From assembly GCA_017538795.1 (NCBI GenBank), contig JAFYIE010000057.1, forward strand, positions 1 to 64,000: 64,000 nucleotides of DNA, given 5' to 3'. The notes below the pieces were generated by a model, which saw only the letters and a program-made list of their open reading frames with translations, had not been told where the DNA came from and ran no database searches. Positions 33,871 to 43,115 of the stretch are shown here, piece by piece (the stretch's first letter is position 1; each line of letters opens with the position of its first letter). The stretch comes from Bacteroidales bacterium. Its GTDB lineage: Bacteria; Bacteroidota; Bacteroidia; Bacteroidales; F082. The position numbers were made by a program, and so were the translations under genes.

Positions 33871-36006
33871 ATGAAACCAGATTTCAAGAATATCAACATC
33901 AACGCTATACCTAAGTCACACATCAAGGCTGACTACAAGCCTGACTGGGAAACTGTTGAACATATTAACGTGAAGCCGGCTTATACGGCTGAAGACCTTG
34001 AGAATATGGAGCACCTCAACTACGCTGCAGGTATCGCCCCTTATCTCCGTGGACCTTATTCAACAATGTATGTGATGCGTCCTTGGACTGTCCGTCAGTA
34101 TGCAGGTTTCTCTACAGCTGAGGAGTCAAACGCATTCTATCGTCGTAACATCGCCGCTGGTCAGAAAGGTCTGTCAGTGGCTTTCGACCTTGCTACTCAC
34201 CGTGGCTATGACGCTGACCATGAACGCGTTATGGGTGATGTGGGTAAGGCTGGTGTGTCAATCTGCTCAGTCGAGGATATGAAAGTCCTCTTCGACCAGA
34301 TTCCTTTGAATAAGATGTCTGTTTCTATGACAATGAACGGCGCCGTGTTGCCGATTTTGGCATTCTACATCGTGGCCGCTCTCGAGCAAGGTGCTCAGTA
34401 TGAAGAACTTCAAGGTACAATCCAGAACGACATTTTGAAGGAGTTCATGGTGCGTAACACTTATATCTATCCTCCGGAGTTCTCGATGCGTATTATCGCT
34501 GATATCTTCGCGTTCACTTCACAGAACATGCCGAAGTTCAACTCGATTTCAATCTCCGGTTACCATATGCAGGAAGCTGGTGCTACATGCGACATCGAGT
34601 TGGCTTACACCCTCGCCGACGGTTGGGATTATCTCCGCACAGGTGTCAAGTCAGGCTTGGATATCGACGCATTCGCTCCACGTTTGTCATTCTTCTGGTG
34701 TTCAGGTATGAACCACTTCATGGAGATTGCCAAGATGCGTGCAGCTCGTATGCTTTGGGCTAAGATCGTGAAGACATTCAACCCGAAGAGCGAAAAATCA
34801 CTTGCACTTCGTACTCACACCCAGACTTCAGGATGGTCGCTCACCGAGCAAGACCCGTTCAACAACGTGGCTCGTACATGTATCGAAGCTATGGGAGCAG
34901 CCCTCGGTCACACTCAGTCGTTGCACACCAACGCTCTCGACGAGGCTATCGCACTTCCAACCGACTTCTCGGCTCGTATCGCTCGTAACACTCAGATCTA
35001 CATCCAGGAAGAAACCAACGTTTGCCGTGTGGTCGACCCATGGGCAGGTTCATATTATGTCGAGTCATTGACTCGCGACATCTATGAGCGCGCTTGGGCT
35101 CACATCCAGGAGGTCGAAGAGATGGGCGGTATGGCAAAAGCTATCGAGACTGGTCTTCCGAAGATGCGTATCGAAGAGGCCGCAGCCCGCAAGCAGGCTA
35201 AGATCGACGCCGGTACAGAGACTATCGTCGGTATTAACAAATATCGCCTCGAGCATGAAGACAGCATTGATACTCTTGAAGTCGACAATACAGCGGTGCG
35301 CGAGTCACAGATTCGCCGCTTGAAAGAGTTGAAGGCTAACCGTAACGAAGCCGACGTGCAACGTTGCCTCGACGCCATCACAGAGTCTGTCAAGACTGGC
35401 AAAGGCAACCTCCTCGCATTGGCAGTTGAAGCTGCTAAATGCCGTGCCACATTGGGTGAAATTTCAATGGCATGCGAAAAAATCGTTGGTCGTTATAAAG
35501 CTGTAATTCGTTCAATATCAGGAGTTTATTCTATGGAAGCAAAAGGCAATGAAAAATTCGCCAAGGCACAGGCAATGGCCGATGAGTTCGCTAAACTCGA
35601 AGGTCGTCGTCCTCGTATCATGATTGCGAAGATGGGTCAGGATGGTCACGACCGTGGCGCTAAAGTTGTCGCTACAGGTTACGCCGATATAGGCTTCGAC
35701 GTCGATATGGGACCATTGTTCCAGACACCGGCCGAGACAGCTCGTCAGGCAGTTGAAAACGACGTCCACATCGTGGGTGTGTCGTCGCTGGCGGCAGGTC
35801 ACAAGACCCTCGTGCCTCAGGTCATCGAAGAGCTCGCCAAACTCGGTCGTCCAGACATCATGGTGACAGTGGGTGGCGTTATCCCTCATCAGGATTATCA
35901 GTTCTTGTATGACGCAGGCGCGGTTGCCATCTTCGGACCTGGTACAATTGTGTCGGATTCGGCAATCAAGATGCTCGAGCTCTTGTTAGCGGTTCGTAAA
36001 CAATAA
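33871..36006 (+). CDS. mutB: Methylmalonyl-CoA mutase large (alpha) subunit, B12-dependent
   Basis: The 711-residue catalytic subunit has [24 protein letters not shown] substrate loop (seen as [13 protein letters not shown]), the barrel segment [13 protein letters not shown] and the cobalamin-binding DGHDRGAKV near residue 590 with the lower-ligand histidine, then [12 protein letters not shown]. It is translated from the same message as mutA. No epimerase, MeaB chaperone or decarboxylase gene is adjacent, so the rest of the propionate pathway is encoded elsewhere. Confidence 0.96.
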   Translation: MKPDFKNININAIPKSHIKADYKPDWETVEHINVKPAYTAEDLENMEHLNYAAGIAPYLRGPYSTMYVMRPWTVRQYAGFSTAEESNAFYRRNIAAGQKGLSVAFDLATHRGYDADHERVMGDVGKAGVSICSVEDMKVLFDQIPLNKMSVSMTMNGAVLPILAFYIVAALEQGAQYEELQGTIQNDILKEFMVRNTYIYPPEFSMRIIADIFAFTSQNMPKFNSISISGYHMQEAGATCDIELAYTLADGWDYLRTGVKSGLDIDAFAPRLSFFWCSGMNHFMEIAKMRAARMLWAKIVKTFNPKSEKSLALRTHTQTSGWSLTEQDPFNNVARTCIEAMGAALGHTQSLHTNALDEAIALPTDFSARIARNTQIYIQEETNVCRVVDPWAGSYYVESLTRDIYERAWAHIQEVEEMGGMAKAIETGLPKMRIEEAAARKQAKIDAGTETIVGINKYRLEHEDSIDTLEVDNTAVRESQIRRLKELKANRNEADVQRCLDAITESVKTGKGNLLALAVEAAKCRATLGEISMACEKIVGRYKAVIRSISGVYSMEAKGNEKFAKAQAMADEFAKLEGRRPRIMIAKMGQDGHDRGAKVVATGYADIGFDVDMGPLFQTPAETARQAVENDVHIVGVSSLAAGHKTLVPQVIEELAKLGRPDIMVTVGGVIPHQDYQFLYDAGAVAIFGPGTIVSDSAIKMLELLLAVRKQ

Positions 36007-36008
36007 TT

Positions 36009-36036
36009 GTAAGGGCGAAAAATGTTTCGCCCCTAC
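36009..36036. repeat. 28-bp palindromic element between mutB and rnhA
   Basis: The element begins GTAAGGGCG and ends CGCCCCTAC, the same length and ends as the in-gene copies at 21111 and 40715. It immediately precedes the rnhA start and may fold in its leader. Confidence 0.8.
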
Positions 36037-36043
36037 ATTAAAT

Positions 36044-36673
36044 ATGGCGAAAAACAAATTCTATACGGTTTGGTCTGGACGTCAAATCGGCGTCTTCGCT
36101 TCTTGGGATGACTGCAAACAGCAGGTCGAAGGGTTCCAAGGTGCGAAATATAAAGGATTTCCCACCCGCGAACAGGCCGAAGCTGCGTTTAAATCGGAAC
36201 CCGATTTCAAAAATTCCGAATCGGAACCGATAAAATCGTGGCAATCATTGCCAGAAGGCAGCCCCAAACCAAACACCAACGCCATCGCAGTCGACGCGGC
36301 ATGCTCCGGTAATCCAGGAAAAATGGAATACCGGGGCGTGTTCGTCGAGACAAACACCGAACTTTTCAAAAGCCCGGTGTTTGAAGGCGGTACAAACAAT
36401 ATTGGCGAGTTTCTTGCCATCGTCCACTGCCTCGCATGGCAGCAGAAAAAACGCATCAACCTTCCGATTTATTCCGATTCGGTGAACGGTCAGAAATGGG
36501 TGAGCGAAGGACTTTGCAGGACAAAACTCGTTGAAAATGAAAAGAATAGGTATCTTTTCGAAGTGATTCGCAGAGCCGAAAAATGGCTTCACGACAACAC
36601 TTTTAGGGTGCCGATAATGAAATGGAGAACCGAGATCTGGGGCGAAATACCCGCCGATTTCGGAAGAAAATAA
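36044..36673 (+). CDS. rnhA: Ribonuclease H with N-terminal viroplasmin domain
   Basis: Residues 1-50 form a caulimovirus viroplasmin/RNase H1 hybrid-binding domain (KFYTVWSGRQIGVFASWDDC, KGFPTREQAEAAF; quoted in two pieces). The catalytic domain holds the carboxylates in VDAACSGNPG, NIGEFLAIVH and YSDSVNGQKW. The enzyme degrades RNA in RNA-DNA hybrids. The linker 50-80 is Ser/Glu/Pro-rich. Length of 209 residues is normal for this Bacteroidota form. The upstream palindrome lies within 8 bases of the ATG. Confidence 0.93.
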   Translation: MAKNKFYTVWSGRQIGVFASWDDCKQQVEGFQGAKYKGFPTREQAEAAFKSEPDFKNSESEPIKSWQSLPEGSPKPNTNAIAVDAACSGNPGKMEYRGVFVETNTELFKSPVFEGGTNNIGEFLAIVHCLAWQQKKRINLPIYSDSVNGQKWVSEGLCRTKLVENEKNRYLFEVIRRAEKWLHDNTFRVPIMKWRTEIWGEIPADFGRK

Positions 36674-36686
36674 AAAAATCAACGTC

Positions 36687-37445
36687 ATGATAAAATACGA
36701 TACCTTTTATTTACAGTGCCCGTGCTGCAATTCGTGGCTCGAAGGTCATACCGTGAAATCGGAGATGGTCAATAAATCGGTATTGTATTCCGACGGCAAG
36801 ACGTTGAACGACAATTTTATAACCGAACCGCAAAAAATCATAAAATGTCCGGCATGCAGCCATTGGTTCTGGGTTGAGGAATACAAGGAGCCTGTCGTGA
36901 CTTACGTGAAACCAAACGTGCCTTATTATAACTGGAATCACTGGCGCTTTTTCGGCGTACATTTCAACAGCGTCGAAGGCAGGATGGCGCTCGTCAACCA
37001 CTACAAGGGATGCCTCGAAGTCATCAAAAACGATAAAGAAAAAGAGCTTTACATCCGCCGCATGATGTGGTGGGCTTACAACGATTTGGTGCGTAACAAC
37101 TATCAGATGAAGCTCGATTATCTTCTTTCAGGAAAGATGAGTTTCAACGTGTGGCGTAAAAACAGGCGCAAACAGGAAATGGGTCGCCTTCTTTTTAAAC
37201 AGCATCACGATGAATATATCGAAAACATCAAGACTCTGCTCCTTTTAGTGAAAGGCCGTTACACTCCTGATGATGAGGAATATGAGGCTTCGATATTGGA
37301 AATCATAGAGTTATATCGCGAGATGGGCGAGTTTAAAGAGGCTCAAAAGATTTTGAATACCATCCCGAGAAGAACCCATTACATTGCCAACATCGAGAAA
37401 GAGGTCAAAAAGAAGCACGATTTTGTCTTCCTAGTAGCTGGTTGA
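36687..37445 (+). CDS. Hypothetical zinc-ribbon protein
   Basis: I do not recognise this 252-residue protein. The N-terminal CPCC (residues 11-14) and CPAC (54-57) pairs form a likely zinc ribbon, flanked by aromatic residues (WLEGH, HWFWVEEY). The rest is helical and rich in Lys/Arg and Trp, with a C-terminal pair of helices resembling tetratricopeptide units (SILEIIELYREMGEFKEAQKIL split after ELY). It is probably cytosolic. Its 3' end overlaps that of the convergent tcdA gene by 41 bases. It starts 13 bases after rnhA and may be co-transcribed with it. Confidence 0.65.
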   Translation: MIKYDTFYLQCPCCNSWLEGHTVKSEMVNKSVLYSDGKTLNDNFITEPQKIIKCPACSHWFWVEEYKEPVVTYVKPNVPYYNWNHWRFFGVHFNSVEGRMALVNHYKGCLEVIKNDKEKELYIRRMMWWAYNDLVRNNYQMKLDYLLSGKMSFNVWRKNRRKQEMGRLLFKQHHDEYIENIKTLLLLVKGRYTPDDEEYEASILEIIELYREMGEFKEAQKILNTIPRRTHYIANIEKEVKKKHDFVFLVAG

Positions 37446-38142
37446 TGACGTGCGACGCGCAGAAGCACCCGAAAACTGCCGGCATGTAAGAAATTGTTCC
37501 CACAGTAGCTATTTTGTTTTGTTGCTGCTCGTCTTCCACGATGAAGGCGTCGTCGGCCACTTTTTCCGGTGAGAACACCACGGTGATGCCTTCGCGGATT
37601 CCCAAGCGGTGCAGGCGTTTGCGGATATAGAAGGCGAGGCGGCAATTGTAGGATTTCGACATGTCGCAGATCTCTATCTTGGTTGGGTCGTATTTTCCGC
37701 CCGCTCCCATGCAACTTACAATATTCTGATGGTTTTGTACCGCGTAGTAGAGCAGAAAAACCTTCGGTGCCATGGTGTCGATGGCGTCGACGACGAAGTC
37801 GAACTTTTGTGCCATCAAATCTATAATCGGCTGATCCTTAAGATATTGCGTCAGCACATGCAGCTTGATGTCGGGGTTGATGTCACGGATTCGTTCTGCC
37901 ATCACCTCTGTTTTGAACCTCCCGACGGTGCTGTCCAACGCCAGAAGCTGACGGTTTTTGTTCGTCACGCTCACGGTGTCGCTGTCGACGATGGTCATCT
38001 CGCCAATACCGGCACGCGCAAGCTGTTCAGCGGCGTAAGCTCCCACGCCGCCGAGGCCTACAACAAGGACGTGCGCCTTGGCAAGCTTCTCAACTCCGTC
38101 TGCACCTATTAATATATTAGTGCGTTGCTTCCAGTCTTCCAT
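37405..38142 (-). CDS. tcdA: tRNA threonylcarbamoyladenosine dehydratase
   Basis: TcdA (YgdL) is an E1-like enzyme that cyclises t6A to ct6A in tRNA using ATP. Residues 30-50 carry VVGLGGVGAYAAEQLARAGI, the ThiF/MoeB nucleotide fold; DSDTVSVTNKNRQLLAL and SCMGAGGKYDPTKI downstream are specific to the TcdA group. The ATG at 38142 (MEDWKQRTNILIG) gives 245 residues. It overlaps the end of tatD by 26 bases and lies last in the gpmA-phosphatase-tatD-tcdA strand. Confidence 0.92.
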   Translation of the reverse strand: MEDWKQRTNILIGADGVEKLAKAHVLVVGLGGVGAYAAEQLARAGIGEMTIVDSDTVSVTNKNRQLLALDSTVGRFKTEVMAERIRDINPDIKLHVLTQYLKDQPIIDLMAQKFDFVVDAIDTMAPKVFLLYYAVQNHQNIVSCMGAGGKYDPTKIEICDMSKSYNCRLAFYIRKRLHRLGIREGITVVFSPEKVADDAFIVEDEQQQNKIATVGTISYMPAVFGCFCASHVINQLLGRQNRASF

Positions 38143-38737
38143 AGTTTTCAAAAATTTGTTTGCACAAAAAACCAATTTCGCATCCCATCAAACTCGCCGC
38201 CTTCGCGTAAACGTCGCTGATATCTCTTCCTGAGACGTCGGTCTCAAGGAAAAGCCGGTCCAACGGGATGTTTTTCAATATCTCAACTGCCTGATTTTCA
38301 TTGCGATACAAAATTTCGCCGAGCGAGATGTATATGTCATATCTCAAAAGCTGCCGCATCGTCTCCACCGAGCTGTTAAATCCATGAATCACCCACGGCA
38401 TAGTCGCCTGCGTCTTCTTCCGCATCTCGATTATCTCGGAATACGCCCTCACGCAATGCACAATCACCGGCTTCTTCAACGTCTCCGACAGCCTTATCAT
38501 TTCCCCAAAGACATCAATCTGCTTTTCAAACGTCTCTTTGTGAACCTTATCCAGTCCCACCTCCCCAATAGCTTCTGTCATTCCGAGCGACCGCAGGTCG
38601 CGAGGAACCTCATTAGCAATAACATCGACCTCCCATGGATGAATGCCCCAGGTTTTTAAAATCTTTTCTTCAGAAAATTCGTCAACAATCTTTATAACAG
38701 ATTGATTATCAAGATGTGTGTGGATATCTACAAACAT
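38117..38737 (-). CDS. TatD family hydrolase (short form) with in-frame palindromic repeat
   Basis: MFVDIHTHL supplies the metal-binding HxH; WGIHPWEVD, AIGEVGLDK, VIHCVRAYSEI, VIHGFNSS and FLETDVSGRD are the successive TatD motifs. TatD proteins are metal-dependent nucleases or phosphoesterases. The ATG at 38737 overlaps the stop of the upstream phosphatase by one base (TGATG), implying coupled translation; the longer open frame is inside that gene. The repeat at 38577-38611 encodes EVPRDLRSLGMTE between the HPW and AIGE motifs, so part of the normal linker has been replaced by repeat sequence. Length is 206 residues, short for TatD. Confidence 0.85.
   Translation of the reverse strand: MFVDIHTHLDNQSVIKIVDEFSEEKILKTWGIHPWEVDVIANEVPRDLRSLGMTEAIGEVGLDKVHKETFEKQIDVFGEMIRLSETLKKPVIVHCVRAYSEIIEMRKKTQATMPWVIHGFNSSVETMRQLLRYDIYISLGEILYRNENQAVEILKNIPLDRLFLETDVSGRDISDVYAKAASLMGCEIGFLCKQIFENYGRLEATH
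38577..38611. repeat. GTCATTCCGA element inside tatD
   Basis: A 35-bp copy of the GTCATTCCGA...GAGGAACC element with inner hairpin GCGACC/GGTCGC, read in frame by tatD. Confidence 0.8.
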
Positions 38738-39441
38738 CAGAAGTCGACATTCGGTTGAGCGATGAGCTCCATATTGTTGAGTTCGAGTGCCATGAGGTTG
38801 CCGAAGCCCACTTTCTGGTCTCGGTAATACACTCCGTTGTCGAGGGCGATGAAATTGTAACCTCCCGATTCGATGAAAAGTTGGATGAGGCTGTGCTCCA
38901 CCGGCACGTGTCCGTGGATGATTTTCTTGCCTCCGGTTTTTGCGGTGTCGACCTTGAAATCGCGCACCCAAAGCATCGACATTTTGTCGTCGAACGGATC
39001 CTGGATGTTGAAGTTCATACCTGCATGGACAAGAATATAGTCGTCAAGTTCAATGAAATACTTGCCTTTTCTCATCCATTCGATGTATTTCTCATCGATG
39101 TCGCGCGGACGTTTCACTCCGAAACTTTTTAGCGTGGTTTTGGCGCCGTAGCGTTCCCATTCTTTTTGGATGCTACTTTTGGTGAACCATCTGTGCTTGT
39201 CGTTTTCGTATGAGTTCATGCAGTAATATTCATGATTTCCAATGAGATACTGGATTTTATATCCTGCGTCTTGAAAACTCATAATATAGTCAATTACGCC
39301 TTTGCCGTCGGGACCACGGTCGATGTAATCGCCAAGGAAAAATATTGAATCTTCCTTGTCTGGCTGAATGCCGTGCTCAACCAACTGTTTCAGCGTATTG
39401 ACGCATCCGTGAATGTCAGGTATGATCCATCTTTTGTTCAT
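38737..39441 (-). CDS. Metallophosphoesterase of the Ser/Thr phosphatase type
   Basis: The dimetal phosphoesterase motifs are complete: PDIHGC (8-13), FFLGDYIDRGPDG (34-46), IGNHEYY near 66, and IIHGHVPVEH near 180 with two histidines. This arrangement is that of PrpA-type protein phosphatases or diadenosine tetraphosphatase-like enzymes; which substrate is used cannot be told. It has 234 residues, is followed by tatD with a one-base overlap and preceded by gpmA on the same strand after 11 bases. Confidence 0.88.
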   Translation of the reverse strand: MNKRWIIPDIHGCVNTLKQLVEHGIQPDKEDSIFFLGDYIDRGPDGKGVIDYIMSFQDAGYKIQYLIGNHEYYCMNSYENDKHRWFTKSSIQKEWERYGAKTTLKSFGVKRPRDIDEKYIEWMRKGKYFIELDDYILVHAGMNFNIQDPFDDKMSMLWVRDFKVDTAKTGGKKIIHGHVPVEHSLIQLFIESGGYNFIALDNGVYYRDQKVGFGNLMALELNNMELIAQPNVDF

Positions 39442-39452
39442 ATCGGTGGGTT

Positions 39453-40199
39453 TTATTTTGCTTTACCTTGATTTGCAACGCTTTGCATCTTTTTCGCTAT
39501 CTCTTCCGGGTCGCCGAGGAAGAAGTCTTTTTGAAGCTTCATGTTGTCGTCAAACTCGAAAATATACGGAATTGCTGTCGGGATGTTGAACTTGATAATC
39601 TCGTCTTCGCTCATGCCTTTCAGTTCTTTCACAATACCGCGCAAACTGTTGCCGTGAGCCACCACCATCACCTCGTCGTGATTGGCGAAGGCCTTGAGAA
39701 TCACGTCTTTATAATATGGCATGAGGCGCGCGATAGTGTCTTTCAGCGACTCGGTGAGCGGAATCTGGTCGTCGGTCATCTCAGCGTAACGCGGATCTTG
39801 GCGCGGACTCTTCGGATCGTCCATAGCCAACGCTGGAGGCTGCACGTCGAAGCAACGACGCCATTTCAAAACCTGCTCTTCGCCGTATTTCTTTGCCATA
39901 TCGACCTTGTTCAAGCCTTGCAGCTGACCATAGCTCTTCTCGTTGAGACGCCAGCTTTTGTACACCGGCAGCCAGTCCATGTCCATCACGTCGAGGATGT
40001 TGTTGAGCGTCTTGATAGCTCTTTTCAAATATGATGTGAAGCAGATTTCAGGTTTGTAGCCGTTCTCTTTCAATGACTTACCGGCTTCTAATGCCTCCTG
40101 AACACCTTTTTCTGATAAATCTACATTTGTCCAACCAGTGAAGAGGTTGAGCTTGTTCCATTCGCTTTCGCCGTGGCGAACTAATATTAGCTTTTTCAT
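39453..40199 (-). CDS. gpmA: 2,3-bisphosphoglycerate-dependent phosphoglycerate mutase
   Basis: The product interconverts 2- and 3-phosphoglycerate in glycolysis. [10 protein letters not shown] (5-14) contains the phosphorylated histidine, [14 protein letters not shown] follows near 86, and [11 protein letters not shown] near 180 holds the second histidine. The ATG at 40199 gives 248 residues, the usual length. A minus-strand TATTTTTG box (CAAAAATA at 40224-40231) predicts a leader of about 20 bases. It is the first gene of a four-gene minus-strand unit. Confidence 0.95.
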   Translation of the reverse strand: MKKLILVRHGESEWNKLNLFTGWTNVDLSEKGVQEALEAGKSLKENGYKPEICFTSYLKRAIKTLNNILDVMDMDWLPVYKSWRLNEKSYGQLQGLNKVDMAKKYGEEQVLKWRRCFDVQPPALAMDDPKSPRQDPRYAEMTDDQIPLTESLKDTIARLMPYYKDVILKAFANHDEVMVVAHGNSLRGIVKELKGMSEDEIIKFNIPTAIPYIFEFDDNMKLQKDFFLGDPEEIAKKMQSVANQGKAK

Positions 40200-40267
40200 T
40201 TTTTGTCCCCTTATAATAAAGTGCAAAAATAATCAAAATTCTTTTTAAAAACACTAATACCATAAAA

Positions 40268-40299
40268 AAACTTCTAACTTCTAACTTCTAACTTCTAAC
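40268..40299. repeat. Period-7 array (CTTCTAA x4) between gpmA and the deacetylase gene
   Basis: Four nearly perfect CTTCTAA units lie between divergent genes, immediately before the -7 box of the deacetylase. Confidence 0.75.
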
Positions 40300-40306
40300 T
40301 TTTTAC

Positions 40307-40314
40307 TACTTTTG
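40307..40314 (+). promoter_or_regulatory. -7 box TACTTTTG four bases before a GTG start
   Basis: CATC separates the box from GTG at 40319; the in-frame ATG is at 40325. Either way the leader is at most about seven bases. Confidence 0.5.
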
Positions 40315-40318
40315 CATC

Positions 40319-40948
40319 GTGAGAATGATTAAGCCATCAAAGATTTTCAGGATTTTCTATCCGTCGCTGCTTTGGGAGATGCCGAAGACAGAGAAGAAAA
40401 CTATTTATCTCACTTTCGACGACGGGCCTCATCCGCTGATAACTCCTAAAGTGCTTGAAATTCTCAGGAAATATGATGCTAAAGCAACGTTTTTCTGCAT
40501 CGGAAACAATGTAAAACAGTATCCTGAAACGTTTGAATTAGTGAAACGGGAAGGCCATTCTGTCGGCTGCCACACCTTCAACCACGAAAACGGTTGGAAA
40601 ACCAAAACCGATGATTATCTCAAATCTTTCAACGATGCCAACGAGTTGATTCACAGTAACTTGTTTCGCCCACCTCACGGAAAAATAAAAAGGTCTCAGC
40701 TCAAAAAATTGGTTGTACAGACGTGGAATGCCGCGTCTCTACGGATTGTTGCATGGAGCGTTATCGCCTACGACTGGGATCACTCATTGTCGCATGAAGA
40801 TGTCTATCAAAACGTCATCAAAAACGCTGGTGATGGCTCTATCGTCACATTCCACGACAGTGTCAAAGCCTATAACAATATGATTTCAGCTCTGCCAAGA
40901 GTTTTGGAATACTATAAAAATCAAGGCTTTAAGTTTAAGGCTTTATAA
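40319..40948 (+). CDS. Polysaccharide deacetylase (NodB/CE4 family)
   Basis: The CE4 motifs are present: TFDDGPHP near 31 (catalytic Asp and metal Asp), HTFNHEN near 85 (metal histidines), RPPHGK near 118, WSVIAYDWDHS near 143 and VTFHDS near 180. Substrates of this family are N-acetylated glycans such as peptidoglycan, or O-acetyl groups. No signal peptide is obvious. The 28-bp palindrome at 40715-40742 lies between the RPPHG and W-S-V motifs and encodes VQTWNAASLR in frame, an insertion in what should be a loop. The start is GTG 40319 or ATG 40325; it converges on recG with no gap. Confidence 0.87.
   Translation: MRMIKPSKIFRIFYPSLLWEMPKTEKKTIYLTFDDGPHPLITPKVLEILRKYDAKATFFCIGNNVKQYPETFELVKREGHSVGCHTFNHENGWKTKTDDYLKSFNDANELIHSNLFRPPHGKIKRSQLKKLVVQTWNAASLRIVAWSVIAYDWDHSLSHEDVYQNVIKNAGDGSIVTFHDSVKAYNNMISALPRVLEYYKNQGFKFKAL
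40715..40742. repeat. 28-bp palindromic element, in frame inside the deacetylase gene
   Basis: The element begins GTACAGACG and ends CGTCTCTAC, with the same length as the copies at 21111 and 36009. Confidence 0.8.
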
Positions 40949-43051
40949 TTATCCGATGCGACTCCAGTCGAAGTCGCTTTCGAATTGTTGCGAGAAGTAG
41001 AGTTTCGTGGCGTAATGCTCTGGTTTTGAAAGTGTTGGGTCGGCGTCAAGAAGCAGATTTGCCATCCTACGAGTGTGTCTGATGATAGGCTCGTCGTATT
41101 GGAAGTCGCCGATTTTCATCTCGATCATTCCCGATTGGCGGGTGCCTTGCGTCTCTCCGGGACCTCTCAACTGCAAGTCCGCCTCCGCAATCTCGAATCC
41201 GTCGTTGGTTTTCACCATCGTCTCCATGCGTTTCTTGCCCTCGCCGGTGATTTTATGGTCTGTAATCAAAACACAATACGACTGCTCGGCGCCACGGCCA
41301 ACTCTTCCACGGAGCTGATGCAGCTGCGAGAGCCCGAATCTGTTGGCATTTTCGATGATCATCACTGAGGCGTTCGGCACGTTCACACCCACTTCTATCA
41401 CCGTCGTCGCTATCATGATATGCGTCTCGCCGCGCACAAAACGCTGCATCTCCCAGTCTTTGTCGTCAGCTTTCATCTGGCCGTGCACCACGCTGATGTG
41501 ATAATCCGGCTCCGGAAAATCTCTCAACATCGCCTCGTAGCCTTCCTGCAGGTTGATCAAATCCATCTTCTCCGACTCCTTGATGAGCGGGTAAACCACA
41601 TATATCTGATGCCCTTCTGCAATCTGTTTTTTCATAAATCCGATGACCGCAAGTCGTTGTTCCTGAAATACATGCACTGTTTTTACCGGCTTTCTTCCAG
41701 GCGGTAACTCGTCGATTTTCGAGACATCTAAATCGCCGTATTGTGTCATCGCCAAGGTTCTTGGAATAGGAGTTGCCGTCATTACCAAAGTATGTGGTGG
41801 AAATGCTGTTTTATCCCAGAAAGAAGCACGTTGTGCCACTCCGAAACGGTGCTGCTCGTCGATTATGCAGAGACCTAAGTTCTTGAAAACCACAGTGTCT
41901 TCAATCAAAGCGTGAGTTCCTATGATGATCTGAAGGTCGCCGCTTGCGAGGTCGGCAAGTATCTGTTTTCGTTCCGATTGTTTTGTGCTTCCTGTGAGTA
42001 ATGCGAAGTGCACGTCCATGCCTTTGAGTTGTGCTCTCAGCGTCTCAAGGTGTTGAGTAGCAAGGATTTCCGTCGGTGCCATCAACGCCGCTTGATAGCC
42101 GTTGTCGAGTGCCAAAAGCATTATCATCAATGCGACTATGGTCTTTCCGCTTCCGACATCACCTTGAAGCAGTCGGTTCATCTGATGACCGCTCTTCAAA
42201 TCCGCCCGAATCTCCTTGATGACACGTTTTTGAGCGTTGGTGAGAGGAAAGGGGAGGTGCTCCTTGTAGAAACTGTTGAAATAATCGCCAACTTGTTGAA
42301 ACACAACGCTTTTTGTGTTAAGCTGCCGGTCTTTTTTATGAACCAACAGTCTTAGTTGGAAAAAGAAATGCTCCTCATATTTTAATCTCGTCGTAGCTCG
42401 TTGAATATCAGTACTGTTCGACGGCAGATGAATCTTGTAATACGCTTCTTTTCGAGGCAAAAGCTTGTCGTGAAGAATCAAACTCTGCGGCAAAACCTCC
42501 GGAATCATGTTCCACACTTGCAGCACACAGGTTTTTATGATTTTTGCGAGCTGTTTGGTGCCCAAACCGGCGTTTTTCATCTTCTCGGTGGTGTTGTAAA
42601 CGCCTTGCAGTGCTTCGCCAACGAGCACATCGTCGGGGTTATAGTCCTCCACATCGGGATGGGTGAAGTTGAAGCGGTTGTTAAACACGCTCGCCTTGCC
42701 GAAAATCAAATATTTTTTGCCCGGCTGGAAGCGGTTTTTTATCCATTTCAAGCCTTTAAACCACACCAATTCTATCGAGCCGGTATCATCGGTAAAAGTC
42801 GCTGTAATTCTTGTAACTCTCGGAGCGCCAATGCATTGCATGTTGCTCACCGTGCCGACAAGTTGGTAATAAACGGTGTCGTCGGTGATCTGCCTGACCT
42901 TATGAATCTGCGAACGGTCGATATACCTGAAAGGGAAATAATCGAGCAGGTCCTGAAACGTGAAAATGCCCAGCTCCTTATTCAGCATCTCCGCCCGTTT
43001 CGGTCCTACGCCCTTCAGATATTCGATTTTCGTCTGCAGTAGGTCAACCAT
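40949..43051 (-). CDS. recG: ATP-dependent DNA helicase RecG
   Basis: RecG remodels stalled replication forks and branched DNA. The N-terminal wedge/OB domain begins with IEYLKGVGPKRAEML. Helicase motifs include LLQGDVGSGKTIVAL (Walker A), IIDEQHRFGV (DEQH box), TATPIPRTLAM and LHQLRGRVGRG, and the 700-residue length is normal. The ATG at 43051 (MVDLLQTK) is chosen over the 22-codon-longer frame because a minus-strand TATTTTTG box lies at 43066-43073, leaving a leader of about 10 bases. It is divergent from the PPTase gene. Confidence 0.95.
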   Translation of the reverse strand: MVDLLQTKIEYLKGVGPKRAEMLNKELGIFTFQDLLDYFPFRYIDRSQIHKVRQITDDTVYYQLVGTVSNMQCIGAPRVTRITATFTDDTGSIELVWFKGLKWIKNRFQPGKKYLIFGKASVFNNRFNFTHPDVEDYNPDDVLVGEALQGVYNTTEKMKNAGLGTKQLAKIIKTCVLQVWNMIPEVLPQSLILHDKLLPRKEAYYKIHLPSNSTDIQRATTRLKYEEHFFFQLRLLVHKKDRQLNTKSVVFQQVGDYFNSFYKEHLPFPLTNAQKRVIKEIRADLKSGHQMNRLLQGDVGSGKTIVALMIMLLALDNGYQAALMAPTEILATQHLETLRAQLKGMDVHFALLTGSTKQSERKQILADLASGDLQIIIGTHALIEDTVVFKNLGLCIIDEQHRFGVAQRASFWDKTAFPPHTLVMTATPIPRTLAMTQYGDLDVSKIDELPPGRKPVKTVHVFQEQRLAVIGFMKKQIAEGHQIYVVYPLIKESEKMDLINLQEGYEAMLRDFPEPDYHISVVHGQMKADDKDWEMQRFVRGETHIMIATTVIEVGVNVPNASVMIIENANRFGLSQLHQLRGRVGRGAEQSYCVLITDHKITGEGKKRMETMVKTNDGFEIAEADLQLRGPGETQGTRQSGMIEMKIGDFQYDEPIIRHTRRMANLLLDADPTLSKPEHYATKLYFSQQFESDFDWSRIG

Positions 43052-43103
43052 CAGAATTGTTTTTGCAAAAATAATAATAATTTCAATGTAAATCTTTTTT
43101 TCG

Positions 43104-43111
43104 TAAATTTG
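43104..43111 (+). promoter_or_regulatory. -7 box TAAATTTG four bases before the PPTase start
   Basis: CATC separates the box from the ATG at 43116, the same spacing as for the MATE and deacetylase genes. Confidence 0.5.
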
Positions 43112-43115
43112 CATC

